DNA of 64,000 nucleotides, taken from positions 5,456,001 to 5,520,000 of the forward strand of contig CP085629.1 of assembly GCA_024704175.1 (NCBI GenBank), read 5' to 3'. This document shows positions 29,139-38,446 of this stretch, piece after piece (position 1 is the stretch's first letter; each line of letters starts with the position of its first letter). The notes under the pieces were generated by a model. The model searched no databases and had not been told where the DNA came from. It was given only the letters and a program-made list of their open reading frames with translations. Source of the stretch: Paenibacillus sp. P25. Its GTDB lineage: Bacteria > Bacillota > Bacilli > Paenibacillales > NBRC-103111. A program made the position numbers and the translations under genes.

Positions 29139-29951
29139 CTACCCTTTAATTCCCGACATCGCCACCCCTTGAACGATATGGCGCTGCAGAAATACGAATA
29201 CCAGAATGGTCGGAATCGCCGCAATCGCACTGGCGACCATGATTAAATTCAAAGACATCGTATTATTCGACAAAAAGGTCGGGAGTCCTGCCGATAAGAT
29301 CATGTTTTCCTGCGACGTAATCGACAAATAAGGCCATAGAAAATTGTTCCACGACAAGATGAAGAAGAAGATGCCTACGGATACCATAGCCGATCTCGTA
29401 AGCGGCAGGCAAATCCGCCACCAGAGACCGAAATCCCTGCACCCGTCCAGCTGCGCAGCCTCGATATAATCCTTGGGAACGCCATCCATGAACTGCTTGA
29501 GCAGCAGGATGCCGATGGGATTCGTGAGACCGGGAAGAATGATCGCCCAGATGTTATCGATGAGCTTCAGATGCAGCGTCGTTTCATAGAGCGGAATGAG
29601 TATCGCTTCGGTTGGAATCAGCAGACCGGATACAATAAGCAAATAGAGCCCATTTTTGGATTTGAAAGCCAGTTTGGAGAAGGAGAACGCCGCTAACGAG
29701 CTGAGAAATATCGAAAGAATCGTCGTCAGCACGCCGATCACGGCACTGTTCCAAGTCCATCTCAAAATTTGCGAATCCTTGATGACTTTCACGTAATTGT
29801 TCACATTCAGATCCGAGAAATTCACCCAGTCGCTAAGCGTGTAGACATTGACTCCATCCGGTTTCAGGGACACGAGCAGCATCCAGATGAGCGGGAAAAT
29901 AAAGGCAAGGGCGAGCACCCCGGCGATGATGTTAAGCGCGATGGATTTCAT
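29139..29951 (-). CDS. Carbohydrate ABC transporter permease, MalG-type
   Basis: The ATG at 29951 follows GGAGG by six bases; the earlier in-frame TTG is too close. An intact protein of about 270 residues with six membrane helices. The cytoplasmic EAA loop is EAAQLDGCRDFGLWWRICLPL near residue 185, which docks to the ATPase. It ends GVAMSGIKG, the usual MalG tail. Pairs with the MalF-type permease 13 bases upstream. Confidence 0.93.
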   Translation of the reverse strand: MKSIALNIIAGVLALAFIFPLIWMLLVSLKPDGVNVYTLSDWVNFSDLNVNNYVKVIKDSQILRWTWNSAVIGVLTTILSIFLSSLAAFSFSKLAFKSKNGLYLLIVSGLLIPTEAILIPLYETTLHLKLIDNIWAIILPGLTNPIGILLLKQFMDGVPKDYIEAAQLDGCRDFGLWWRICLPLTRSAMVSVGIFFFILSWNNFLWPYLSITSQENMILSAGLPTFLSNNTMSLNLIMVASAIAAIPTILVFVFLQRHIVQGVAMSGIKG

Positions 29952-29963
29952 GTTCAACCTCCG

Positions 29964-30884
29964 TCAGTCTTTACTGTCCGTCAATTTAAACTGAATAACG
30001 GCGATCAGCAGCATGATCAGGCAAAATACAATGGACTGCGCGGAAGCAAGACCGAACATATCTTTCTTGAAACCCGTGACATAGATGTAGCGGATCATCG
30101 TATTCGTGGAGTCTCCCGGACCGCCGCCGGTCATGATTTGCACTTGCCCGAACAGCTTCAAACTTGCGATGATTTGATAAAAAACCTGTATTTTCATGAC
30201 TCTCGACAAGCCTGGCGGCGTAATATGCCAAAACTGCTTCCAAGCGCCGGCGCCATCTATTTTCGCAGCTTCATAATGATCGGTCGGTATTTCCTGCAAA
30301 CCGGCCAGGAACAGGACCATCACGAATCCGACGGTCCACCAATCGGTCGTTAGGGTAATGGCCCACCAGACAAAATGCTTGTCCGTAAGCCAGTGAATAT
30401 CTCCGGGTGCACCCAAGAGCTTCAGCAGTGCGTTAATCGGACCGTACTTGGAGTCGAAAAGCCGCGACCAAATGAAACTGATGACGGAGACGGACAGCAC
30501 ATAAGGCAGAAAATACATGGAACGAATGAGGGTCCGAAACCGGATATTCCGGTTAATGATGAGGGCCAGTACAAGGCCAAGCACGATCACCGTAGGTGTG
30601 CATAGGATCACAAAATAAATCGAATGCCAAACATATAAGTAAAAGTCTTGATCGGTAAAAATCTTTTTATAGTTTCCAAGCCCTACATATTTCTGCATCC
30701 CTTGAATGCCCCAGACGTGAAGACTCATCCAGGCGCCGCGGCATACCGGCCAGAGATAGAACACAGCGAACGGAATGAGGAAAGGCAGCAGATAGACGAT
30801 CGCCTTTAATTCTCTAACAAAGGGTGACGCATACGGTTTGCGGAGGACCAATGTCCTGTCGCTCTCTCTCACTTTCGTATCCAT
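29964..30884 (-). CDS. Carbohydrate ABC transporter permease, MalF-type
   Basis: AAGGAG lies before the ATG at 30884. An intact 306-residue protein with six helices. The EAA loop is [21 protein letters not shown] near residue 217, followed by IMTGGGPGDSTNTM, a motif common in CUT1 MalF-type subunits. It is second in the operon after the binding protein. No ATPase gene occurs in this operon. Confidence 0.93.
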   Translation of the reverse strand: MDTKVRESDRTLVLRKPYASPFVRELKAIVYLLPFLIPFAVFYLWPVCRGAWMSLHVWGIQGMQKYVGLGNYKKIFTDQDFYLYVWHSIYFVILCTPTVIVLGLVLALIINRNIRFRTLIRSMYFLPYVLSVSVISFIWSRLFDSKYGPINALLKLLGAPGDIHWLTDKHFVWWAITLTTDWWTVGFVMVLFLAGLQEIPTDHYEAAKIDGAGAWKQFWHITPPGLSRVMKIQVFYQIIASLKLFGQVQIMTGGGPGDSTNTMIRYIYVTGFKKDMFGLASAQSIVFCLIMLLIAVIQFKLTDSKD

Positions 30885-30973
30885 TGGTTATTCTCCTTGT
30901 ATCTTTATACAAAGCACGGGGGAGCCTGCTCTGCTTCCGAGCCGGCGGCCCCACCCGCTTCTTGCCTGCAAGT

Positions 30974-32275
30974 CTAATTGGCTAAGATATCGTTGATTTG
31001 CTTCTCCATGTTTTTGAGGCCTTCCTCAGGCGTTTGCTTACTGAAAATAATATTTTGCAGCACTTCGGATACCGTCGTGATAATTGTCGTGTACTTATCG
31101 GTTTTCGGCGCGAATTTCACCGTTTTTTGAGCTTCGATAAAGAAGTTTCTATACGGCAATTTCAAATACTCTTCGCTGGATGTAACTTTGCTGTTCGCCG
31201 GCACATGTCCCGCTTGTCCCCAAGTTTTGCCGCCGACCTCCGAGAAGTACTTCATGAACTTCGCCGCCGCCTCTTGTTTCTCAGGCGTGACATAAGACGG
31301 AACGACAAGCAGGTGCGAGCTGGCCCAATGCGTCTGGTCGCCGAAAATAGCCGGAAGCGGCATCGCGCCGATATTGAGCGATTTGTCGTTCAGCAGCGGC
31401 CCGGCTTCCCATACGCCGCCGAACCATAAAGCCGCTTTCCCGCTGTGGAACGAATCCCAGGGGGTTTTATCGTTCAAATCGCTGTATTTGTTGTTGTACA
31501 AATCCAGATAAAACTTCAATACGCTGAGCGCTTTATCGTTGTTGATCGCCGCTTTATTCAAATCCGCATTGAGCAAATCGCCGCCGGCTTCATAATACAT
31601 GTTCAGGAAGGGCTCCTGGAAATAAGGCGTGTTGACCGCCAGCGCCTGCACATCCGGCACTTTGGCATGGATTTGCGCCAACATCTTCTTGAATCCTTCC
31701 GGCGTCATATCGCCCAGTTTAGGCGTGCCGTCATCGTTCAGAAGATCCGCTTTCTTGAGCAAATCCTTATTGTAATAAAACATGTGGAAGTGCGTATCCA
31801 GCGGAATGGCGTACGGTTTGCCGTCATAAGTAACGCTTTTCAAATTGGAATCCGAAATCTGCTTCAAATCGAATCCGACCTTGGCCGCGAGCTGATCGAC
31901 GGGTACGATTTGCTTGGCCTTGACGAACGGCGAGATCCGGTCCACGTGAGCGACCGCCACGTCCGGCCCTTTGGATGAAGATAAGGCGGTGCCGAGCTTC
32001 GCATAGTATTCGTTGGACTCCAGACGGAGCCGCTTGACGGTCACTTCCTTCTGGGAATCATTGAAGCCTTTAATGATTTGATCTACGAAATCGCCTTCCC
32101 CGCCGCCGAACATATTCCAGAACGTAATCTCGACCGGGCTGTTTCCTTTCGTCTCCGCCGCCGGGGAGCTCGCGGTTTTGGGATCGCTTTCTTTGGGGCT
32201 CGAACAGCCCGATACCACCAGGGCAAGCGCCATACTTGCCGTTAACATGCTTGTTAACTTCTTTTTCATGTGCAT
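30974..32275 (-). CDS. Sugar ABC transporter substrate-binding lipoprotein (paralogue A)
   Basis: A GAGAGAGGG site precedes the ATG at 32275. An intact 433-residue lipoprotein with signal peptide and lipobox LVVSGCSS near residue 24, then a Ser/Pro/Ala linker and an SBP_bac_1 fold: ITFWNMFGGGEGDFVDQII, IPLDTHFHMFYYNKDLLKKAD and WFGGVWEAGPLLNDKS. First gene of the operon; the 89-base gap before the MalF-type permease has imperfect hairpins (for example TTGTAT-AAAG-ATACAA). Ligand not readable, but neighbours (GH93-like, GH2, Gfo/Idh) suggest plant-cell-wall oligosaccharides. Confidence 0.93.
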   Translation of the reverse strand: MHMKKKLTSMLTASMALALVVSGCSSPKESDPKTASSPAAETKGNSPVEITFWNMFGGGEGDFVDQIIKGFNDSQKEVTVKRLRLESNEYYAKLGTALSSSKGPDVAVAHVDRISPFVKAKQIVPVDQLAAKVGFDLKQISDSNLKSVTYDGKPYAIPLDTHFHMFYYNKDLLKKADLLNDDGTPKLGDMTPEGFKKMLAQIHAKVPDVQALAVNTPYFQEPFLNMYYEAGGDLLNADLNKAAINNDKALSVLKFYLDLYNNKYSDLNDKTPWDSFHSGKAALWFGGVWEAGPLLNDKSLNIGAMPLPAIFGDQTHWASSHLLVVPSYVTPEKQEAAAKFMKYFSEVGGKTWGQAGHVPANSKVTSSEEYLKLPYRNFFIEAQKTVKFAPKTDKYTTIITTVSEVLQNIIFSKQTPEEGLKNMEKQINDILAN

Positions 32276-32495
32276 TGCAACCCTCTCTCTTGCTGAATGA
32301 TGTGGGGAGAAAGCCTTTTCAAACCCTTATAAAGCCTTCCTCCTGCCTATTACTTTACAACGATTGACGCATGCCCCAAACCGATAAAAAGACCGACTTG
32401 GGGGAACAAACTTAAGGTGTGGCCAAGGAAGAACATGGAAAAGGTAGACGATCTTACGATTGCCGGTGAAATGTACGATTAGACCCGATCCCAGC
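32276..32495. other. Upstream region of sugar-uptake operon
   Basis: About 220 bases between the operon start and the terminator of the sialidase-like gene. It must hold the operon promoter. No convincing -35/-10 pair or cre-like operator was recognised by eye. Confidence 0.4.
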
Positions 32496-32519
32496 GCAAA
32501 AAGGAGCCCGAAGGCTCCT
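32496..32519 (-). terminator. Terminator downstream of sialidase-like gene
   Basis: On the minus strand GGAGCC-TTCG-GGCTCC followed by TTTTTG. The stable UUCG tetraloop and the T-run make a good intrinsic terminator. Confidence 0.8.
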
Positions 32520-32636
32520 CTCAGGGTTTCCCAAGTAAGTGGTTAAATGTAGGAATAGAGGTTTACGAGGGGGTGGGGTATCCACTTCCGTATCTATCTC
32601 ATCCCTTCTCGAAAACCACTTTCTTGGGCAGTTTGA

Positions 32637-32660
32637 AAGAGGAGCCTGAGGCCCCTCTGC
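32637..32660 (-). terminator. Hairpin directly after sialidase-like stop codon
   Basis: Arms AGAGGGGCC and GGCTCCTCT (one mismatch) with a TCA loop, followed by TTTC on the minus strand. It lies four bases after the stop and may be a first, weaker terminator before the one at 32496-32519. Confidence 0.55.
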
Positions 32661-32664
32661 ATGT

Positions 32665-34314
32665 TCAGGAATTAGTAATTTTAATATTATCGAAGCTTAC
32701 ACTGTTGTTGAATCCGCCCCGCACGCCGATCGTCCCGTTGGCAAAGGTCGCATCGTCGATGCTGATCTTCGGCGTGGTCATATCGCCTACGTATACTTTG
32801 ATATTCCCGTTGTTTACAACCACCTTCATATGGTACCAGGTGCCCGTAGCTATCGCCGTATTCACCGTGCTCAGCGGCGTCCAGCTGTTGTTGAACCGCC
32901 CCAGCCAGACGAGCCCCGACGAATCGATGCCCGCTCCATAACCCGACAAGCTGTCCGTCCCCGTCGACGGATTCGTCACGTTGAAGATCAGGTCGCCCTG
33001 CCCCGCGTTATTCAGCTTGATATCCCCTTCCAGCGTATAGTTCCGGCCGGACGGATAAGGGGTAAGAATCGACTTATCCGCGCCGCTTGAAGTCAGGTTA
33101 TAGGAACCTCCGTTCACGCTCCAGCTTCCGCCATAATGAACCCACCCGTTGTCGTTTGCGGAAAAATCGTTCGTATACGCCGTAGTCAGCGTACCGAAAC
33201 GGACTTGAATATTGTGCCCTCCGACGCTGCGGTCCACCGAATCAATGAACGCAATTTCATTGGAAGCCGTTTGATAGATCGCGCCCCATAGCGTATTGCC
33301 GAAGGCCGATACGTCGTTATCGTACCAGGTATTGCCATAATCATTGCTGATTGAAATCACATTGGAATTCGAGCTGAGCACAAGTCTTCCGTCCGTCAGG
33401 GATAGGATGTAAGGGCCGCCGTGCTGATTCGTCGGTACCTTCGTACCGATGCCGCTGGTCCATGTCTTGCCGTCGCCGCTTTTTTTGTAAAAAATATTGC
33501 AGTTTTGCGTGCCGCACACTTCATAAGAAACGATGTACTGCCCGTTCGCCATCTTCGTCCAAACCGGCATGCCAGGGCGGGAAGCGGCATTGCCCGGATC
33601 CCAAGCTACGAAGATTTCGCTGCCCCAGCTGGCTCCGCCGTTCGTGGAAATCTTCTCCGAAATGATCTGGCTGTAAGACGGATTCTCCGTTACGTGCTTC
33701 TCATTCGCATACATCACGGCCAGCGAACCATCGTTTAAAAAGTACATATGCGGTTCGTAAACCCCTTTGTCCGGATTGCCCAGAGAGCCCGGCGTGCCGT
33801 TATTCTCATCAATGGTGCTTAAATAGCTCCAGGCCGATCCTCCGTTGGTGCTTTTATACACCTTCAGCTGGTAAGACTCCTGCCAGCGAACGGAACGCAT
33901 CGCAAGCAGAAGGTCTCCATTCGGCGGCTGCGCCAATTGGCCGTTATCCAGGTCCCGTCCGTCCTCCCAAAGGGTGGCTGCGAGGCTCCAAGTCCGGCAG
34001 TTGTCCGTGCTGCGAAACACCTGCAAGCGCGTTCCGCCCCATGACACCTTGGTATAACCGTTGTTGTCATAAATCGCCGCGACGGCAAGCCAATCGCCGT
34101 TAGCCAGTTTAAGCATACGCGGGTATTCCGAGCCAAATGTACCGGGGCTGATCCCACGGGCGTCGGGACCGGCGTCCGTAAAGGTGTTGATGTTCGTCAC
34201 CGTTGACGTGGATCCCCAAATGATCGGGCCGTTCGCGGCGAAGGCCGGGACCGCGCCGATGATCATGAAGAAGATCAGCACAGCCGATAAGGCGGACAAG
34301 CTCTTTTTATACAT
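32665..34314 (-). CDS. Secreted sialidase-fold / GH93-like glycosidase with C-terminal LamG-type domain
   Basis: GGAGGT lies before the ATG at 34314. An intact 549-residue protein with a signal peptide ending VPAFAA. Residues ~40-370 show beta-propeller repeats with Asp-box-like turns (STDNCRTW, STNGGSAW, STNGGASW, SGDGKTW, SNDYGNTW) and the segments NGQLAQPPNGDLLLAMRS and GVYEPHMYFLNDGSLAVMYA. These fit the sialidase superfamily and, among glycosidases, the GH93 exo-arabinanase group. Residues ~385-549 form a concanavalin-A-like domain (NGWVHYGGSWSV, WYHMKVVVNNGNIKVYVGD). True sialidase activity is not supported by the neighbours; arabinan or related pectin side chains are a plausible target by inference. 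Confidence 0.82.
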   Translation of the reverse strand: MYKKSLSALSAVLIFFMIIGAVPAFAANGPIIWGSTSTVTNINTFTDAGPDARGISPGTFGSEYPRMLKLANGDWLAVAAIYDNNGYTKVSWGGTRLQVFRSTDNCRTWSLAATLWEDGRDLDNGQLAQPPNGDLLLAMRSVRWQESYQLKVYKSTNGGSAWSYLSTIDENNGTPGSLGNPDKGVYEPHMYFLNDGSLAVMYANEKHVTENPSYSQIISEKISTNGGASWGSEIFVAWDPGNAASRPGMPVWTKMANGQYIVSYEVCGTQNCNIFYKKSGDGKTWTSGIGTKVPTNQHGGPYILSLTDGRLVLSSNSNVISISNDYGNTWYDNDVSAFGNTLWGAIYQTASNEIAFIDSVDRSVGGHNIQVRFGTLTTAYTNDFSANDNGWVHYGGSWSVNGGSYNLTSSGADKSILTPYPSGRNYTLEGDIKLNNAGQGDLIFNVTNPSTGTDSLSGYGAGIDSSGLVWLGRFNNSWTPLSTVNTAIATGTWYHMKVVVNNGNIKVYVGDMTTPKISIDDATFANGTIGVRGGFNNSVSFDNIKITNS

Positions 34315-34487
34315 TACGATACCTCCTAAATAAAATATGGATGAAAGGGCTTACTTTTCTTAGTGTAACGATCCGCTCCAGCCACCAACACCTAAAATCG
34401 GCCTGCATTAGGTGAACGATATTACGATTTCTACGGTTTCCTAAATAACCGGGTGGAACATTTTACGATCATCGCAAATTGTTAAGA

Positions 34488-34520
34488 AAGAAAAAGAACC
34501 TGACCTTATGCATAAGGTCA
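34488..34520 (-). terminator. Terminator after GH2 gene
   Basis: A perfect 20-bp palindrome TGACCTTATGCATAAGGTCA (34501-34520) followed on the minus strand by GGTTCTTTTTCTTT. It lies about 25 bases after the GH2 stop. Confidence 0.7.
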
Positions 34521-34544
34521 AGCTCCCGTCGGTATTTTCGCAAA

Positions 34545-36303
34545 TTAAGCCAAATTAATTTCTTTAATCGTCTCCAGCGGTACTTTCGGCTTACGGTCCT
34601 CTGTCAGCAGGCCATTCACTTCTTGCTGCACGTCGGTGATTTGCGTATAACAATAGCCGCAGATATAGTCCAAATCCTTAATTGCCTGCGTGATCCCCCG
34701 GAACCGTTCGATAAAAGCCTCTTCCGTAGCCACTTGATTCCCATAGCCCCATCCTGTGTCCGTACGGAACGCAATGCCGCCGAATTCGCTTACGATGACC
34801 GGCTGACCGCGGTAGGCATAGCCTTGGGCCATGGCATACTTCCAGTTGTTAAAGGAGATTTCGCCGTTCAACAGCGCCCCTTTGTCGGCATACCGCTCGT
34901 ACAGCTTCGTTCCTTTCTCCTCGTAATCGTGCAAAGTGACAATATCGGAGACCGTATGCTCCCAGCCGTCATTCACAATAACAGGCCGGTGGGGATCCAG
35001 CGATTTGGTAAGGTGGTAAATGCTTTCGGTAAACTTCTGCTGCTGGACATCTGTCAGCACTTGCGGAATGCCCCAAGACTCGTTGAAAGGAACCCAAGTG
35101 ACGATCGACGGATGATTGTACTGCTGTCTCACAATCTCCACCCATTCCTTGGTGAAAGTCTCGACGGCCTCGTCATTAAATTCGAAGGTGGCCGCCATTT
35201 CGGACCATACCAATAGTCCCTTCACATCACACCAGTAAAGGAATCGGGCGTCCTCGATCTTCATATGCTTGCGGACTCCGTTATAGCCCATAGCGAGAAT
35301 CTTCTCGATATCTTCGAGTAAGGCTTCTTCGGAAGGCGGTGTCAAATGACTATCCGGCCAATAGCCCTGATCCAAAATCAGACGCTGGTAGTACGGCGTA
35401 TTGTTGAGAAGCACCTTTCCATTTTGGATGGAGATTTTCCTCATGCCGAAATAAGAATAGACATGATCGATGAGCCGGTCGTCTTCGTATAATTTGAATT
35501 CCACATCATATAAGTTCGGCTCGCTCCGGAGACCACACCGCAATCTTCCAAGGGCCGTTGGCTTCATGAAACAAGCCCACGTCCATTTGCAGCCACGGGC
35601 GGTCGATGATGAGGCTGGTTTGCTTCAGCGACTTGTTCTGAAAACGAATGATCGTTTCCAAACGAAGCTGTCCCGCCGCGGGGAAATATGTGTCTGGTAT
35701 TCGAATCGTACGGAGCGTGCATCCAGATCCGGCGTCATTTTGACCGCTTTCAGATGCGAGGGTGACACGTACTCCAGCCAGACGCTTTGCCAGATCCCTG
35801 TCGTCTGAACGTAAAAGCACTCGAAATTGTGATCAACCCAGCGCTGCTTTCCTCGAGGCGCGTGCAGCTTTGGCTGTCATCCGCTTTGACGACCACGGTA
35901 TTGGAAGCGCCGAATTCGAGGTACGGCGTGATATCGAAAGAAAACGCGGCGTATCCGCCCTGGTGCTGTCCGACATACGTACCGTTAATCCACAGCCGGG
36001 CAATGTAATCGACCGCTTGAAAATGCAGGATCACGCGCTGGCCCGCCTTCTCTTTCGGAACTTCCAGCTTGCGTTGATACCAGACAAACGGGTGGACCCC
36101 TTCATCCCCGATTCCGCTCGCTTGGGTTTCATAAGTAAACGGCACCGTAATTTTCCGATCACCTTCAAACTGCCGGTACCACTCCTCCGCTTCCCCCGGT
36201 TCTCATCATCAAACCGGAAATCCCACTCCCCATTCAAGCTGAGCCATTCTTCCCGGACGAATTGGGGCCTGGGATAATCTTTCCTGTACATTTGAGTAGT
36301 CAT
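34545..36303 (-). CDS. Glycoside hydrolase family 2 protein, several frameshifts
   Basis: The ATG at 36303 (MTTQMYRKDYPRPQF) follows AAAGGACGG; the earlier GTG is on top of that site. The N-terminal jelly roll (EEWLSLNGEWDFRFDDEN), the segment VHPFVWYQRKLEVP, NTVVVKADDS and the Ig-like domain (RLETIIRFQNKSL) lie in three different frames. Breaks fall near 36190, 36140, 35860-35750 and 35520. The TIM barrel (34545-35500) is intact, with acid/base Glu in FNESWGIP and nucleophile Glu in VSEFGGIAF. About 586 residues, the size of beta-glucuronidase/beta-galactosidase-like GH2 enzymes lacking extra domains. No signal peptide, so it acts inside on imported oligosaccharides. Confidence 0.85.
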
Positions 36304-36344
36304 TGCCGCGCACACCGTCCTTTTAAAACAATAATTTTGTTTTA

Positions 36345-36401
36345 TTACAAATAAATTGTAACATTAACTATAAATCTATTTCTTCTTTGCCGAGATGTCA
36401 A
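36345..36401 (-). promoter_or_regulatory. Promoter and inverted-repeat operator of GH2 gene
   Basis: On the minus strand TTGACA (36401-36396), a 17-base spacer and TAGATT (36378-36373). Downstream lies a perfect inverted repeat TTACAA-ATAAA-TTGTAA (36345-36361), and an AAAACA...TGTTTT dyad follows. The arrangement suggests a repressor site. The region is distinctly AT-rich. Confidence 0.55.
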
Positions 36402-36429
36402 TCTCTTATATTGATCTAATCGCACCCAG

Positions 36430-36468
36430 AAAAAAAAGGTGCCCCGGATCGCTTGATCCGAGACACCG
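36430..36468 (-). terminator. Terminator of Gfo/Idh-isomerase operon
   Basis: On the minus strand GGTGTCTCGGATC-AAGC-GATCCGGGGCACC followed by seven T. It begins about ten bases after the dehydrogenase stop. Confidence 0.9.
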
Positions 36469-36479
36469 TTGGTTTATGC

Positions 36480-37499
36480 TTAAAGCTTGATGACTTTCCC
36501 TGCAGCTTGCGATTCGAAGGCGCCCAGGATGGCCTTGAGCGAACGCAGGCCTTCTTCGCCGGAAATGCTCGGCGGCGTACCGGTCACGATCGAGTCAACG
36601 AAGGCGTCGATGACGCCGCTCGGCACCTGCTTCTCGTTGGTCGCCATCGCTCCCACCTTGTACGTTTCCACGTTGCCGTTCCGCGACTCGACGATTACTT
36701 CGTCGCCTTTGTCCGTCCCGATCTTCATGACGCCGTTCTCGCACCACAGCACCGTGCCGTTGTCGCCGCCCTTGTACTGCGTCCAGCTCGCTACCAGCGT
36801 GCCGATCGCGCCGCTCTTCATCCGCACAATGCAAACCGCGTTGTCGTCGACATCGGTGCCTTCCTTATCGATCGTGCCGATAAAGCCGGCGATTTCGGAA
36901 ATCTCGTCGTTCAGCAGGTAGCGGATGAAGTCGGATTTGTGCACGCCGAGGTCGCCCATGGCGCCCATAATCGCTTCTTCCTTACGGAAAAACCAGTTGC
37001 CTCGTCCGTCTACGCTCCAGCCTTCCGGACCGGCATGGCCGAAGGAAGTACGGAACGTCAGCACTCGGCCGAGCCGGCCGGAATCAAGGATTTCCTTGGC
37101 CTTTACGTGCGGCGGCATCAGGCGCTGATTGTGCCCGACCATCAGAAAAACTCCGGCCTCGCGGGCCGCTTCGATCATCTTCAGGCCCTCTTCCTCGGAG
37201 CCGGCCATCGGCTTCTCGACGAGGACATGCGCTCCGGCTTTCGCCGCGGCTATGGTGACCGGCGCATGGAGGTAGTTCGGCGTGCAGACGCTGACCGCAT
37301 CCGGCTTCTCGTTCTTGAGAAGCTCCTCATAGCTGGCGTAGGAATTTCCGCCGTAAGTTTCCGCCATTTTCTCCGCGCGCTCCGTCACCGGATCGCAGAA
37401 GGCGATCAGTTCTACGTTCGGATTTGCCGCATACTCCGGAATATGCCGGCGCTGCGCAATGGCGCCGCGACCGACTACCGCTACTTTTACTTTGCTCAT
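36480..37499 (-). CDS. Gfo/Idh/MocA-family sugar oxidoreductase
   Basis: AGAGGGGA precedes the ATG at 37499. An intact 339-residue protein: Rossmann start VKVAVVGRGAIAQRRHIPEY at residues 4-23, SVCTPNYLHAPVTIAAAKAG, and the family Lys in HVLVEKPMAGS near residue 95. The C-terminal beta-sheet domain has a GAMGDLGVHKSDFIRYLL segment with the metal/substrate-region Asp and His. It oxidises or reduces a sugar or cyclitol hydroxyl with NAD(P). It is 34 bases downstream of a sugar isomerase, so the two probably act in one catabolic route (for example inositol-like or uronate-like); the exact substrate cannot be told. Confidence 0.93.
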   Translation of the reverse strand: MSKVKVAVVGRGAIAQRRHIPEYAANPNVELIAFCDPVTERAEKMAETYGGNSYASYEELLKNEKPDAVSVCTPNYLHAPVTIAAAKAGAHVLVEKPMAGSEEEGLKMIEAAREAGVFLMVGHNQRLMPPHVKAKEILDSGRLGRVLTFRTSFGHAGPEGWSVDGRGNWFFRKEEAIMGAMGDLGVHKSDFIRYLLNDEISEIAGFIGTIDKEGTDVDDNAVCIVRMKSGAIGTLVASWTQYKGGDNGTVLWCENGVMKIGTDKGDEVIVESRNGNVETYKVGAMATNEKQVPSGVIDAFVDSIVTGTPPSISGEEGLRSLKAILGAFESQAAGKVIKL

Positions 37500-37533
37500 C
37501 GATGGGTCCCCTCTTCTACTGGATCGATTTGGA

Positions 37534-38307
37534 TTAAAATTGGTTCAAGTAATTTTGCTTTACCCAGTTCAAGCTGTTCGAGACGCTTTCCAGCGGCGGG
37601 TTCTGGCAGTGGTCCTGCTCGACGATCAGCCATTCCACCCCGGCGTCGGACGCCGCCTGGATGACTCCCGGCAGGTTAACCGAGCCTTGGCCCAGCTCCA
37701 GCGTCTGCATCTTGCCTTCCGCATCCTTGCTGAAATCCTTCAAATGCAGCGGCGGCAGGCGGCCTGCATATTTCGGAATATAGGCAAGCGGATCCTGTCC
37801 CGCGAACTGCACCCAGCACACGTCCAGCTCCACCTGTACGGCTTCCGGCGAAGAAGCGGCGTAGAGCGCATCAAAAACGAACTGACCGTCCACCTCGGCC
37901 TCGAATTCAAAGGCATGATTGTGGTAGCCGAAAATCAGCCCCTGCTTGCGGGCTTCCTCTCCCACTTCCTGCAGGAATGGAAATAAGCGCTTCCAATCGT
38001 CCGCACTCGTCCGCTCTTCCGGCATAACATAAGGGCAAATCATATATTTGGCGCCGATCGTTTTCAAGTAATCGATTTCCTTCTGCAGATCGCTGCGCAG
38101 TGCGGCGAGACCCACGTGGTCGCCGATCGCCTTCAGTCCGAGCTCATCCAGCGGCGCTTTCATTTCCTCAGCGGGCACTCCGCCGTAGCCTGCGAACTCC
38201 ACGCCTTCGTAGCCAAGCTCGGCCACTTTGCGCAGCGTGCCTTTGAAATCCTGCGCCGTTTCGTTCCGGAGCGTAAACAATTGAAGTCCGATGCCCATTC
38301 TTCTCAT
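37534..38307 (-). CDS. Sugar phosphate isomerase/epimerase (xylose isomerase-like TIM barrel)
   Basis: GAGGTG lies seven bases before the ATG at 38307. An intact 257-residue AP-endonuclease-2/IolE-like barrel: MGIGLQLFTLRNE at the start, ELGYEGVEFAGYGG, GYHNHAFEFE (metal His and Glu), VQVELDVCWVQFAG (Glu/Asp), PPLHLKDF (His) and WLIVEQDHC (Glu). Divalent-metal ligands are complete. These enzymes interconvert keto and aldo sugars, inosose or similar. It leads a two-gene operon with the Gfo/Idh enzyme and is divergent from an AraC regulator. Confidence 0.92.
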   Translation of the reverse strand: MRRMGIGLQLFTLRNETAQDFKGTLRKVAELGYEGVEFAGYGGVPAEEMKAPLDELGLKAIGDHVGLAALRSDLQKEIDYLKTIGAKYMICPYVMPEERTSADDWKRLFPFLQEVGEEARKQGLIFGYHNHAFEFEAEVDGQFVFDALYAASSPEAVQVELDVCWVQFAGQDPLAYIPKYAGRLPPLHLKDFSKDAEGKMQTLELGQGSVNLPGVIQAASDAGVEWLIVEQDHCQNPPLESVSNSLNWVKQNYLNQF

Positions 38308-38446
38308 TAGAGTGCACCTCGATTATCGAAATTGGTTTGTTGCCCGATCTGCTACCATCATACACGAAAATAAGCTAAAATGAACATAAACGATATTCGT
38401 GTAACATGAACTATTTGGCTACATTCTTGGATTGGAGCGAATGAAG

